From Sphingomonas montana (GTDB lineage: Bacteria; Pseudomonadota; Alphaproteobacteria; Sphingomonadales; Sphingomonadaceae): a stretch of DNA of 64,000 nucleotides. The translations under genes were made by a program, and so were the position numbers. This document shows, piece after piece, positions 42,793 through 51,670 of the stretch. The stretch is from contig NZ_MOLY01000046.1 of assembly GCF_001956315.1 (NCBI RefSeq), forward strand, positions 248,001 through 312,000. Reading direction: 5' to 3'. The notes beneath the pieces are model-generated. The model searched no databases, had not been told where the DNA came from, and was given only the letters and a program-made list of their open reading frames with translations. Numbering within the stretch: the first letter of the stretch is position 1; each line of letters starts with the position of its first letter.

Positions 42793-45381
42793 ATGGATAT
42801 TCGCACCCAGCCGCTCGCCGCTCCGCCGGTCGCCATTCACCGGGCCGATTATGTGCCGCCCAGCTGGACGGTGCCGGACATCGCGCTCGATTTCGATCTG
42901 GACCCGGTGCGGACGCAGGTGACGGGGCGGCTGTCGGTGGTGCGGCAGGGTGCAGGGCCGTTGCGGCTGGATGGCGACGCGCTGGTTGCCGAGACGGTGA
43001 CGGTGGACGGTACGCCGGCCGAATGGGCGATGGAGGGCGGGCAGCTCGTCATCGACCTTGTCGGCGACGCGCATGTCGTGGAGATCAGCGTCACGATCGC
43101 GCCGGAGGCGAATACGCAGCTGATGGGCCTATATGCGTCCGACGGGTTACTGTGCACGCAGTGCGAGGCGGAGGGGTTCCGCCGGATCATGTTCTTCCCC
43201 GACCGGCCCGACGTGCTGGCGCGCTATTCGGTGCGGATGACGGCGGACCGGGCGCGGTATCCGGTGCTGCTGTCAAACGGCGACCATGTCGGTTCGGGGA
43301 CGTTGCCGGACGGGCGGCATTATGCCGAATGGCGCGATCCGTTCCCGAAGCCCAGCTACCTGTTCGCGCTGGTGGCCGGCGACCTGGCGGTTAATCGCGA
43401 CAGCTTCGTCACAGGGTCGGGCAAGATCGTGGAACTGGGCATCTGGGTGCGCGCGGGCGATCTGGCGCGGACGGACCATGCGATGCACGCGCTGAAGACC
43501 GCGATGGCGTGGGACGAGCGCGCCTATGGCCGCGAATATGATCTGGGCGTGTTCAACATCGTCGCGGTGAGCGACTTCAACTTCGGCGCGATGGAGAACA
43601 AAGGCCTCAACATCTTCAATTCGCGCTACATATTGGCCGACCCCGATACGGCGACCGACCTGGACTATGACGCGATCGCGACTGTGGTGGCGCATGAATA
43701 TTTCCACAACTGGTCGGGCAACCGGGTCACGTGTCGCGACTGGTTCCAGCTGTCGCTGAAGGAGGGGTTCACCGTCTTTCGCGACCAGCAATATAGCGCG
43801 GACCAGGGTTCGGCGGCGGTCAAGCGGATCGAGGATGTCCGCGTGCTGCGCGCGGCGCAGTTCCCGGAGGACGGCGGGCCGCTGGCCCACCCCATCCGGC
43901 CGAACAGCTATATCGAAATCAGCAATTTCTATACCGCGACGATCTACAACAAGGGTGCGGAAGTGATCCGCATGTTGCACACGATGCTGGGCGAAGCGGC
44001 GTTCCGGGCCGGATCCGACCTGTATTTCGACCGGCATGACGGGACCGCCGCGACGTGCGAGGATTTCATCGTCGCGATGGAGGACGCGTCGGGCCGCGAC
44101 CTGAGCCGTTTCCGGCTGTGGTACAGCCAGGCGGGGACACCGCGGGTTCACGCCGCGCTGGACCATGACGCGCCGGGTGGCCGCGCGCGGCTGCGGTTGC
44201 AGCAGGCGGTGCCTGCGACGCCGGGTCAACCGCACAAGCAGGCCATGCCGATGCCGCTGCGCATCGCACTGTTCGGCGAACTGTCCGGCACCAAGCTGTT
44301 GCCCGAACAGACGGTGATCTTCGACGGGGCGCATCAGGAGATCCTGTTCGAAGGGATCGGGGAGCGGCCGATGCTGTCGATCAACCGCGGCTTCTCCGCA
44401 CCGGTGACGATCGAGAGCGATCGGTCGGCGGCCGAACTGGCGTTCCTGTCCGCGCATGACGACGATCCGTTCGCGCGGTACGAGGCGATGCAGCAGCTGA
44501 TGGTCGATACGCTGGTCGAGGACGTCGCGACGGGCACGGCCGACCATGCGGCGGTGATCGCGGCGGTGAAGGCGACGCTGGCCGACCCGGGGCTGGAGCC
44601 GGCGTTCGTGGCGGAGGCGGTGACGCTGCCGTCCGAGGCGTATCTGGGCGACCAGATGCTGGTGGTCGATCCGCAGGCGGTGACGCGCGCGTGGGACCGG
44701 TTGCGCCGCGCGCTGGGCGAGACGCTGATCGCGGACTGGCGCGGCACGCATGCGGGCATGGCGGCGGCGGGCCATGCCTACACATCGGCGGGCAAGGGGA
44801 TGCGGCGGCTGCGCGGCGTGGCGCTGGGCTATATCGTGGCGAGTGGGGTGGAGGACGGCCCCGCGCTGGCGGCGGCGCATTTCGCGGCAGCGGACAACAT
44901 GACCGACCGCCAGACCGGGCTGAGCGCGCTGGCGATGACCGCGTCCGCACAACGCGATGCAGCGTTCGCGGCGTTCCATGCGCGCTATGCCGACAATGGG
45001 CTGGTGCTGGACAAATGGTTCCAGACGCAGGCGCTGGCCCCGCGCGACGATACGATCGACGTGGTCGAACGGCTGGCGACGCATCCGGATTTCGTGCTGA
45101 CCAACCCGAACCGGCTGCGGTCGCTGGTCGGGGCGTTCGCGATCAATCAGCGGGCGTTCCACGACGCGTCAGGGCGCGGATACCGCTTCCTGGGCGACAT
45201 GGTGGTGACGATGGACCGGCTGAACCCGCAGACTGCGGCAAAGCTGGTCCCGCCGCTCGGCCGCTGGTCGCGGTTCGAGCCGGTGCGGAGCGGGATGATG
45301 CGTGCCGAACTGGAGCGCGTGCTGGCGACGCCGGGCCTGTCGAAGGATGTGTTCGAGCAGGTTTCGAAGAGCTTGGGTTGA
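42793..45381 (+). CDS. pepN: Aminopeptidase N (M1 family)
   Basis: 862 residues, the usual size for the bacterial PepN type. Substrate motif GAMEN at 265-269 (NFGAMENKGLNIFNS), zinc site HEYFH at 301-305 (VVAHEYFHNWSGNRVTCRDW) with the third ligand Glu324 in LKEGFTVFRDQQ. The C-terminal HEAT-like domain ends VSKSLG. Cytoplasmic removal of N-terminal residues from peptides. Stands alone. Confidence 0.97.
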   Translation: MDIRTQPLAAPPVAIHRADYVPPSWTVPDIALDFDLDPVRTQVTGRLSVVRQGAGPLRLDGDALVAETVTVDGTPAEWAMEGGQLVIDLVGDAHVVEISVTIAPEANTQLMGLYASDGLLCTQCEAEGFRRIMFFPDRPDVLARYSVRMTADRARYPVLLSNGDHVGSGTLPDGRHYAEWRDPFPKPSYLFALVAGDLAVNRDSFVTGSGKIVELGIWVRAGDLARTDHAMHALKTAMAWDERAYGREYDLGVFNIVAVSDFNFGAMENKGLNIFNSRYILADPDTATDLDYDAIATVVAHEYFHNWSGNRVTCRDWFQLSLKEGFTVFRDQQYSADQGSAAVKRIEDVRVLRAAQFPEDGGPLAHPIRPNSYIEISNFYTATIYNKGAEVIRMLHTMLGEAAFRAGSDLYFDRHDGTAATCEDFIVAMEDASGRDLSRFRLWYSQAGTPRVHAALDHDAPGGRARLRLQQAVPATPGQPHKQAMPMPLRIALFGELSGTKLLPEQTVIFDGAHQEILFEGIGERPMLSINRGFSAPVTIESDRSAAELAFLSAHDDDPFARYEAMQQLMVDTLVEDVATGTADHAAVIAAVKATLADPGLEPAFVAEAVTLPSEAYLGDQMLVVDPQAVTRAWDRLRRALGETLIADWRGTHAGMAAAGHAYTSAGKGMRRLRGVALGYIVASGVEDGPALAAAHFAAADNMTDRQTGLSALAMTASAQRDAAFAAFHARYADNGLVLDKWFQTQALAPRDDTIDVVERLATHPDFVLTNPNRLRSLVGAFAINQRAFHDASGRGYRFLGDMVVTMDRLNPQTAAKLVPPLGRWSRFEPVRSGMMRAELERVLATPGLSKDVFEQVSKSLG

Positions 45382-45495
45382 GGGGGCGGGGTCTTGTTCT
45401 GGCTTGGGGTGATGCCTGAGCCGAGGGAGACCCCGGTTTTCGTCCGGATGGTGGCGTGGGATGGCACTGGTGGTGTTCCGCTTGAGTCGTGGATG

Positions 45496-45673
45496 TTGTC
45501 ATCCCGACGCGGGCTGGACGCTCGTTGCGCCTTTAGTTGGTGGTCGACCGAAGGGAGATCCCAGCCTTCGCCGGGATGATGGATAAGGTGATCGGAAAGG
45601 ATTTGCCGGCACCGTCGTGGCCGACGGCGGCGTCGCTCCCCTTCTCCCAACCCTCCCCCCGGTGGGGGGAGGG
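45496..45673. repeat. Repeat-filled gap between pepN and the Mla operon
   Basis: The 303-bp stretch 45382-45684 has no gene. It holds a GTCATCCC...GGGATGA pair (about 45499-45580), with CCCAGCCTTCGCCGGGA, and a perfect 10-bp hairpin CCCTCCCCCC-GGT-GGGGGGAGGG (45651-45673) 11 bp beyond the stop of the Mla lipoprotein gene, where it can act as terminator. Confidence 0.65.
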
Positions 45674-45684
45674 CTGAAGAACCG

Positions 45685-46281
45685 TCACCCGCCGATCCAG
45701 GTGGCGACTTCGGTCGCGACCTGGTTGGCGGCCTGCGTCAGGGCGGAGGCGATGGTGGGGCCGTCCTCGGTAGTGACGGGTACGCGGGCCTCGAACCGGC
45801 GGGTCGCAACGGTGTCGGTCTTGCCGCGGGCAAGCGAGGCGTCGTAGGTGACGACCGCCATGCGGGTGGCGGCATCGAGCCCGAAGGATTGCAGCCGGCC
45901 GCCCAGTCGCAGGCCGGGCGTCACGTTGGCGCCGCGCGGTTCGAGCACGACGCGGCCGGTGCGCGCGGTGACCGTTTCGGCCAGCAGGTTGCGGAACAGC
46001 CGCGCGGGCGCATCGGTCCACTGCGCATCCTTCACATAGGCGATCTCGGTCGGCGTGGTGCGGACCGGGATGCGAAGCGCGCCGAGTTCGGCCGGTACGC
46101 CGGGCACGCCGATCAGGATCGCCTGACCGTCGCTGGCGCTGCGCGCGGTGCCGGGCTGGACCTGTGCGGTGGACGGCAACGCGAGCAGCGAGGCCGGCAC
46201 TTTGGGACCGAAGCTGCACCCGGTGAGAGCGAGGCCGATCAGGGCGGTGCCGAGCAAGGCGGGGGAGAGGGACAGGCGCAT
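45685..46281 (-). CDS. ABC-type transport auxiliary lipoprotein (PqiC-like) of the Mla-type operon
   Basis: 198 residues. Signal with lipobox LALTGC (Cys about 22). The fold matches the auxiliary lipoprotein family (ABC_trans_aux): ILIGVPGVPAELGALRIPVRTTPTEIAYVKDAQWTDAPARLFRNLLAETVTA, then a late strand-helix with ALTQAANQVATEVATWIG. It is thought to sit in the outer membrane and help MCE proteins move lipids. It starts 1 bp after the MlaD-like gene. Confidence 0.87.
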   Translation of the reverse strand: MRLSLSPALLGTALIGLALTGCSFGPKVPASLLALPSTAQVQPGTARSASDGQAILIGVPGVPAELGALRIPVRTTPTEIAYVKDAQWTDAPARLFRNLLAETVTARTGRVVLEPRGANVTPGLRLGGRLQSFGLDAATRMAVVTYDASLARGKTDTVATRRFEARVPVTTEDGPTIASALTQAANQVATEVATWIGG

Positions 46282-46282
46282 A

Positions 46283-47254
46283 TCAGTTCCTCGGCTTGTA
46301 GTCGGGCAGCTTGCCGCCGCCGATCAGGGCGCCCGCGCCGCCGCGGTCGAGCTTGTTGGCGACCGACGTCAGCGATTCGGCCATTTGCGACAGATCGCGA
46401 ACGAGCTGGTTGGCGTTGGGGATGGTGTCGTTGGTCAGCGTCTTGATGCCGGGGCGGGCCTCGGCCATCGTCGCGTCGATCTGCGCCAGCGTGCGGTTCG
46501 CGTTGGCGGCCGCCTTGTTGAAGTTCGCCATGGCAGGGCCGACGTCGCGCTGCATCACGCCGTCCGCCGATGCCGCAAGCCGGCCGATCTGTTCGGCGGC
46601 GTCGCCCGCCTGGCGGACCGCGATGCGCGTTTCGACCAGCGTCTGCGCAATTTCGGGACCGCGATCGGCCAGCGAGCCGGACAGCCGGTCCATGTTGGCG
46701 AGGATACGCCCGATCGAATTCTGGTTGTTCGGGTTGAGCAACTGCCCCAGCCGGTCGGTCAGCGTGGTGACGCGTTCGAGCAGAACGGGGGCGGAATTGA
46801 GCAACTGGCCCAGCGCACCGGGCTTGGTCGGGATGACAGGATAGCCGTCCGGACATTTCGGATCGGATTCCAGGTTCGGGTCGCACGCGATCGGCGGTGC
46901 GCCCTTTACCGCGCCGTCCAGATTGATCTGGCTGACCCCGGTGAAGCCGACGCCGGCGATGGTGGCGGTGGTGCCGCGCAGGACCGGTACGCCCTCCTTC
47001 ACCTTGATCCGCACGCGGACAAATTCGGGCGAGGCGGGCATGATGGCGATATCCTCGACATTGCCGACCGGCACGCCCGAGAAGGCGACGACCGAGCCCT
47101 TGGCCAGCCCGTCGACGGAGGACCGGAAGAAGATGTCGAATTTCTGGTCGTTGGGGCCGGAGAAGCCCGCCATCCAGACCAGGAAGCCCAGCGTGATGAC
47201 CAGCAGCGCCAGCACGACGCCCCCGACCAGAACATGGTTTGATCGGTTTTCCAT
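46283..47254 (-). CDS. mlaD: MlaD-family (MCE) lipid-binding protein
   Basis: 323 residues. Start ATG shares one base with the ATPase stop (TGATG). One membrane helix (about 7-30), MCE domain (about 38-115: FRSSVDGLAKGSVVAFSGVPVGNVEDI, TIAGVGFTGVSQINLDG), then a Cys pair (IACDPNLESDPKCPDG) and a long helical tail (about 165-310, DRLGQLL, LVETRIAVRQAGDAAEQIGRL) that can span toward the outer membrane. Substrate-binding part of the transporter encoded upstream. Confidence 0.92.
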   Translation of the reverse strand: MENRSNHVLVGGVVLALLVITLGFLVWMAGFSGPNDQKFDIFFRSSVDGLAKGSVVAFSGVPVGNVEDIAIMPASPEFVRVRIKVKEGVPVLRGTTATIAGVGFTGVSQINLDGAVKGAPPIACDPNLESDPKCPDGYPVIPTKPGALGQLLNSAPVLLERVTTLTDRLGQLLNPNNQNSIGRILANMDRLSGSLADRGPEIAQTLVETRIAVRQAGDAAEQIGRLAASADGVMQRDVGPAMANFNKAAANANRTLAQIDATMAEARPGIKTLTNDTIPNANQLVRDLSQMAESLTSVANKLDRGGAGALIGGGKLPDYKPRN

Positions 47255-48147
47255 CAGCCCCTCGCGTCCGCCTGCACGGCCGGCGGAGCGGCGCGGGATG
47301 CCCGTTCCTCGGCTTCTTCGTGCAATGTCTCGGCCCCCTTGGCGGCGGTGCGTCCGCGCGGGCCGTTGAAATATTCCTGGATCCACGGCTGGTCGAGCGC
47401 CAGCAGTTCCGGGATGGTGCCTACGGCGACGACCTTGCGGTCCGCGATCACCGCCACCCGGTCGCAGATGGCGTAGAGCGTGTCGAGATCGTGCGTGATG
47501 AGGAAGACGGTGAGCCCCAGAATGTCCTTCAGGCTCTTGATGAGCGAGTCGAACGCGGCCGCGCCGATCGGATCGAGCCCGGCGGTCGGTTCGTCCAGGA
47601 ACAGCAGTTCGGGATCGAGCGAGAGCGCGCGGGCAAGGGCGGCGCGCTTCCGCATGCCGCCGGACAGTTCGGACGGATATTTCGGCCCGGCTTCGGGGCC
47701 GAGGCCGGACATGGCGATCTTGTAGCCGGCGATCTCGTCCAAGAGGGTCGCATCGAGCCGGCGATAATATTCGCGCAGGGGAACCTGGACGTTTTCCGCG
47801 ACGGTCAGCGTGGAGAACAGCGCGCCGTTCTGGAACAGCACGCCCCAGCGGCGGCGGACGTTGCGCGCCTCGGTCTCCTCCCGCCCCAGCATCTGTTCGC
47901 CGAAGACCGTGACCTCGCCCGCGCTGGGCGTCTGGAGGCCGATGATCGAGCGGAGCAGCACGGACTTGCCCGTGCCGGAGCCGCCGACGACGCCGAGGAT
48001 CTCGCCGCGCCGGACATCCAGATCGAGATGTTCGTGGACGACCTGTTCGCCGAACTGGTTGCGCAGGCCCCGGACGCAGATGACCATGTCGTCGTCGTGC
48101 GGGGCGACGGATGCGGGCACGGCTGGCTTGGCGAGGATCGCGGTCAT
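47254..48147 (-). CDS. mlaF: ABC transporter ATP-binding protein, MlaF-like
   Basis: 297 residues. Walker A VGGSGTGKS (54-62), Q-loop within LFQNGALFSTLTV, signature LSGGMRKRAALARAL, Walker B ELLFLDEPTAGLD, H-loop VFLITHDLDT. The C-terminal ~50 residues extend beyond a standard ABC domain (QEYFNGPRGRTAAKGAE). Coupled to mlaE (4-bp overlap) and mlaD. Powers retrograde or anterograde phospholipid transport. Confidence 0.95.
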   Translation of the reverse strand: MTAILAKPAVPASVAPHDDDMVICVRGLRNQFGEQVVHEHLDLDVRRGEILGVVGGSGTGKSVLLRSIIGLQTPSAGEVTVFGEQMLGREETEARNVRRRWGVLFQNGALFSTLTVAENVQVPLREYYRRLDATLLDEIAGYKIAMSGLGPEAGPKYPSELSGGMRKRAALARALSLDPELLFLDEPTAGLDPIGAAAFDSLIKSLKDILGLTVFLITHDLDTLYAICDRVAVIADRKVVAVGTIPELLALDQPWIQEYFNGPRGRTAAKGAETLHEEAEERASRAAPPAVQADARG

Positions 48148-49238
48148 ACCCAGCCGATCGATGCGAAGAACACCGCGAACACGGCGTTGATGATGATGAC
48201 CAGGAAAATCGACTGGACGACGGCGGACGTCGTGCGCAGGCCGACCGCCTCCGCGCTGCCTTCGACCTGCATGCCCTGGAAACAGCCGGCCATCGCGATG
48301 ATGAGGCCGAACACCGGCGCCTTGATGAGGCCGGTCAGCACGTCGGTCAGCGGCACGACCTCGCGGATGCGGGTGATGAAGGTGATCGGCGGGATGTCGA
48401 GCGAGATCCAGGTGAAAAGCCCGCCGCCAAGCAGCGCCAGCAACGAGGCATAGAAGCCGAGCAGCGGCATGAGGAGGACGGTGGCGAGCACACGGGGGAG
48501 GACCAGTGCCTCCATGGGCGAGACGCCGATGGTGCGCATGGCGTCGACCTCCTCCGCCAGCCGCATCGAGCCGATCTGGGCGGCGAAGGCGGAGCCGGAC
48601 CGACCCGCGACCATGATGGCCGTCATCAGCACGCCCAGTTCGCGGAAGGTGATGCGGCCGATCAGGTTGATGGCGAACACCTCCGCCCCGAACTGGCGAA
48701 GCTGGATCGCGCCCTGTTGCGCGATGACGACGCCGATGAGGAAGCTCATGAGGCCGACGATCGCCAGCGCCTCGACGCCCACGACCTCGAACTGGCGGGC
48801 GACCGCATTGTAGCGGAAGCGCCGCGGATGGCGGATCACGCCCCAGGCGGCGATCAGCGTGGCGCCGAAGAAGCCGGTAAGCCCGATCAGCGTATGGCCG
48901 GCGGTGCAGACCGCGTCGCCAATCTGTTTCAGGACGCGGACGAACGACGGGGTCTTGTCGGGTCGGACCTTGACTGGCTGATCCGCGGCGGCGACCTGTT
49001 CCAGCAGGCGGGCGGTGTTGGCATCGGCGCCTTCGACCGGAATGTCGTTGTCGCGCACCAGCCGGTGGACGATCCAGGCGCCGACGGTATCGATCCGTTC
49101 GAGGCCGGACAGGTCGATCGCGGTCGGGCGGCCGTCGATCGCGGCGACCCGGTCGGCCACGTCACCCAGCCGGGCGAGCGTCAGGACTCCGCGAAAGCGC
49201 AGGACGCCGTTGTCGTTGGTGAAGTCTGCGCCGCTCAT
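48144..49238 (-). CDS. mlaE: MlaE-family ABC permease with N-terminal STAS domain
   Basis: 364 residues. N-terminal STAS-like domain (about 10-95, LRFRGVLTLARLGDVADRV...AIDLSGLERIDTVGAWIVHRLVRDN) fused to an MlaE permease (about 115-364: YNAVARQFEVVGVEALAIVGLMSFLIGVVIAQQGA, ELGVLMTAIMVAGRSGSAFAAQIGSMRLAEEVDAMRTIGVSPME). In E. coli the STAS part is the separate MlaB. First gene of the leftward mlaE-mlaF-mlaD-lipoprotein operon. Confidence 0.94.
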   Translation of the reverse strand: MSGADFTNDNGVLRFRGVLTLARLGDVADRVAAIDGRPTAIDLSGLERIDTVGAWIVHRLVRDNDIPVEGADANTARLLEQVAAADQPVKVRPDKTPSFVRVLKQIGDAVCTAGHTLIGLTGFFGATLIAAWGVIRHPRRFRYNAVARQFEVVGVEALAIVGLMSFLIGVVIAQQGAIQLRQFGAEVFAINLIGRITFRELGVLMTAIMVAGRSGSAFAAQIGSMRLAEEVDAMRTIGVSPMEALVLPRVLATVLLMPLLGFYASLLALLGGGLFTWISLDIPPITFITRIREVVPLTDVLTGLIKAPVFGLIIAMAGCFQGMQVEGSAEAVGLRTTSAVVQSIFLVIIINAVFAVFFASIGWV

Positions 49239-49398
49239 GAAAGGAGACGATGACGGCTAAAGGCGAAAGGGGCAAGCATGCGATGCTGATACGTACGATA
49301 GCGGACGTTGGTTGCCGTGCGGACAGCGCACCCGCAGCGGTGCGCGGTGTGGCGACCGGAGCCCTTGCCTGCCATCCGGATTGCGTTACGTCCGCCAC

Positions 49399-50073
49399 AT
49401 GACCGAACTTGCGATCTACGACATGGACCGGACGATCACGCGGACCGGCACCTACACGCCGTTCCTGATCCATGCGGCGCTGCGGCTGGCGCCGTGGCGG
49501 TTGCTGCTGGTGCCGTTCGTACCGCTGGCGATGCTGACCTATGTGGCGGGGATCATCGACCGGAAACGGTTGAAGGAAGTGAACCAGCGCCTGTTGCTGG
49601 GCGGCGGGGTGTCACCGGCGAAGCTGGCCCCGGTGACGGCGTCGTTCGCGGATGCGGTGATGCGGACCAACATCCACCCGGGCGCGCTGCGGCAGATCGC
49701 AGAGGACCGCGCGGCGGGGCGGCGGCTGGTGCTCGCGACCGCGTCGTACCGGCTGTACGTCTCGGCGATCGCCGAACGGCTGGGGTTCGACGATGTCATC
49801 GCGACGGGCACGATGCACGGGCTGGACGACCGCATCCTGCCGAAGGTGGACGGCGAGAATTGCTACGGCCCCGCCAAGCTGCGCATGATCGAGGCATGGC
49901 TGGGCACGCAGCAGCTGGCGCGGGGCGACGTGCGGGTGCGGTTCTATTCGGACCATGTGTCGGACGGGTGCGTGCTGGACTGGGCCGATGCGCCGTTCGC
50001 GGTGAATGCGAGTGCGAAATTGCGGGTGATGGCGGGGCAGAAGGGGTGGCCGTTGCTGGACTGGGGCGTGTGA
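49399..50073 (+). CDS. HAD-superfamily hydrolase, subfamily IB (SerB-like)
   Basis: 224 residues from MTELAIYDMDRTITRTGTY; the 29-codon upstream extension is unlikely. HAD motif I DMDRT (nucleophile Asp8, Asp10), motif II in LVLATASYRLYVSAI, motif III/IV in YSDHVSDGCVLDWAD. A hydrophobic cap segment (LAPWRLLLVPFVPLAMLTYVAG) suggests membrane association. IB phosphatases act on phosphoserine or lysophospholipids; substrate unknown. Divergent from the mla operon. Confidence 0.88.
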   Translation: MTELAIYDMDRTITRTGTYTPFLIHAALRLAPWRLLLVPFVPLAMLTYVAGIIDRKRLKEVNQRLLLGGGVSPAKLAPVTASFADAVMRTNIHPGALRQIAEDRAAGRRLVLATASYRLYVSAIAERLGFDDVIATGTMHGLDDRILPKVDGENCYGPAKLRMIEAWLGTQQLARGDVRVRFYSDHVSDGCVLDWADAPFAVNASAKLRVMAGQKGWPLLDWGV

Positions 50074-50082
50074 CGACTGAGC

Positions 50083-50219
50083 CCTCCCCCCACCGGGGGG
50101 AGTTTGGTCGCGCCGCCCGTTCTCGTCGTCATCCCAGCGGACGCTGGGATCCACTATCATTACGGTCATGGCTGGACCCGGCGTAGTGATAATGGATTCC
50201 AGCGTCCGCTGGAATGACG
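50083..50219. repeat. Inverted repeats between convergent genes
   Basis: A degraded GC hairpin (CCCTCCCCCC/GGGGGGAG, about 50083-50102) and an imperfect 26-bp inverted pair: CGTCATCCCAGCGGACGCTG at 50127 and its near-complement ending GGAATGACG at 50219. Separates the HAD gene from the convergent PLP enzyme gene and probably terminates both. Related in layout to the 18070 repeat. Confidence 0.65.
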
Positions 50220-50241
50220 GTCATAAAGTTTCGGGGTGGAA

Positions 50242-51579
50242 TCACACCGCCCGCAACGCCCGGTCGCAGTCGGCGATGAGGTCGTCGGCGTTTTCGACGC
50301 CGATCGAGATGCGGACGAGGTTGTCGGTGATGCCGAGCGCCTGCTTGCGGGCGTCGGGAACGGACAGATGCGTCATGCCGGCCGGGTGGCTGGCGAGCGT
50401 TTCAGTGCCGCCCAGGCTGACCGCGAGCTTGGCGATGCGGAGCGCGTCGAGGAAGCGGAAACTCTCCGCCTCGCCGCCTTTCAGGAACAGCGAGAAGGTG
50501 GAGCCGCCGCCCATGCAGTGGCGGCGGTAGATATCGCCCTGCCGGCTGGCGGGATCGAGGAAGCCGAGATAACCGACATGTTCGACCTTCGCATGATCGC
50601 GCAGGAAGGCGCAGACCTTTGCCGCATTCTCCCCCGCGCGGCTCATGCGCAGTTCAAGCGTTTCGAGCGAGCGGAGCAGCATCCAGGCGGTGTGTGGATC
50701 GGTGATCGTGCCGATCGTGTTGCGCATCGACCGGATGACGTCGATCTGCGCCTTCGACCCGACCGCGCCGCCGGCGACGAGATCGCTGTGCCCGCCGGCA
50801 TATTTGGTGAGCGAATAGAGGACGAGATCCGCGCCGTGACGGAGCGGTTTCTGCCAGAGCGGGCCGAGAAAGGTGTTGTCGATGACGACCGGCGGCTTGT
50901 CGGGCAGGTCGGCGAAGATTTCGTTGCGCGATGCCACGACCGCTTCGATATCGACCAGTGCATTGGTGGGGTTGGCGGGACTTTCGAGATAGACCATCGC
51001 GACGCGGCCGGCGGCGTGCGCGCGTTCCATGACGGCATCGATTTCCGCGCGGGTCGCACCGGCCGGGAAATCGAGCCAGTTGACGCCGAACCGGCCGAGG
51101 ATCTTGCCGATCAGCGTTTCGGTGGCCGCATAGAGCGGGGCCGAGTGGACGATCGTGTCACCCGGCCGGCAATGGGCGAGCAGGACGGTGGCGATGGCGG
51201 ACATGCCGGAGGAGAAGGTGAGCGCGTCCTCCGCATCTTCCCAGATGCCGAGCCGGTCCTCGAGGATTTCCTGGTTGGGGCCGTTGAACCGGGAATAGAC
51301 CAGCCCCTCCGCGCCGCCGGGACGCTTGCCCGTCACGCCTTCGAAATGGCGTTTGCCGGCCGCGGCCGATTCGAAGACGAAAGTGGAGGTCAGGAAGATC
51401 GGCGGTTTCAGCGCGCCTTCGGACAGCATGGGGTCGTAGCCATGGCCCATCATCAGCGTTTCGGGGTGCAGGCGGCGGCCGTCGATGTCGAGCGGTTGCG
51501 AGCGCGGGCGGCGGCGCGGGGTGGCACCGGTCAGGTCGGCTTCGGTCGGGGTTTCGGTCGGGACGGTGTCGTCGGACAT
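50242..51579 (-). CDS. Cystathionine gamma-synthase / Cys-Met metabolism PLP enzyme
   Basis: 445 residues. N-terminal ~50-residue extension, then ALKPPIFLTSTFVFES, VYSRFNGPNQEILEDRL, FSSGMSAIATVLLAH, VYLESPANPTNALVDI, and PLP lysine Lys259 in LYSLTKYAGGHSDLV. The C-terminal HPAGMTHLSV and ISIGVENADDLIADCDRAL are family typical. The group includes cystathionine gamma-synthase, beta-lyase, methionine gamma-lyase and O-acylhomoserine sulfhydrylase; I cannot separate them. Confidence 0.92.
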   Translation of the reverse strand: MSDDTVPTETPTEADLTGATPRRRPRSQPLDIDGRRLHPETLMMGHGYDPMLSEGALKPPIFLTSTFVFESAAAGKRHFEGVTGKRPGGAEGLVYSRFNGPNQEILEDRLGIWEDAEDALTFSSGMSAIATVLLAHCRPGDTIVHSAPLYAATETLIGKILGRFGVNWLDFPAGATRAEIDAVMERAHAAGRVAMVYLESPANPTNALVDIEAVVASRNEIFADLPDKPPVVIDNTFLGPLWQKPLRHGADLVLYSLTKYAGGHSDLVAGGAVGSKAQIDVIRSMRNTIGTITDPHTAWMLLRSLETLELRMSRAGENAAKVCAFLRDHAKVEHVGYLGFLDPASRQGDIYRRHCMGGGSTFSLFLKGGEAESFRFLDALRIAKLAVSLGGTETLASHPAGMTHLSVPDARKQALGITDNLVRISIGVENADDLIADCDRALRAV

Positions 51580-51635
51580 GGGAATTCCTTCGCTACGCTG
51601 TGACCGGGAGGTGGGGTGTTTCGGTCGGGGTTATT

Positions 51636-51661
51636 AGCCCCTCCCCTGAAGGGGAGGGGCT
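51636..51661 (-). terminator. Perfect 11-bp hairpin after pgeF
   Basis: AGCCCCTCCCC-TGAA-GGGGAGGGGCT, 10 bp beyond the pgeF stop and before the PLP-enzyme start. No long T-run; probable transcription end or 3'-end protector. It may be another member of the short GC repeats. Confidence 0.6.
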
Positions 51662-51670
51662 TAGTAAGGT

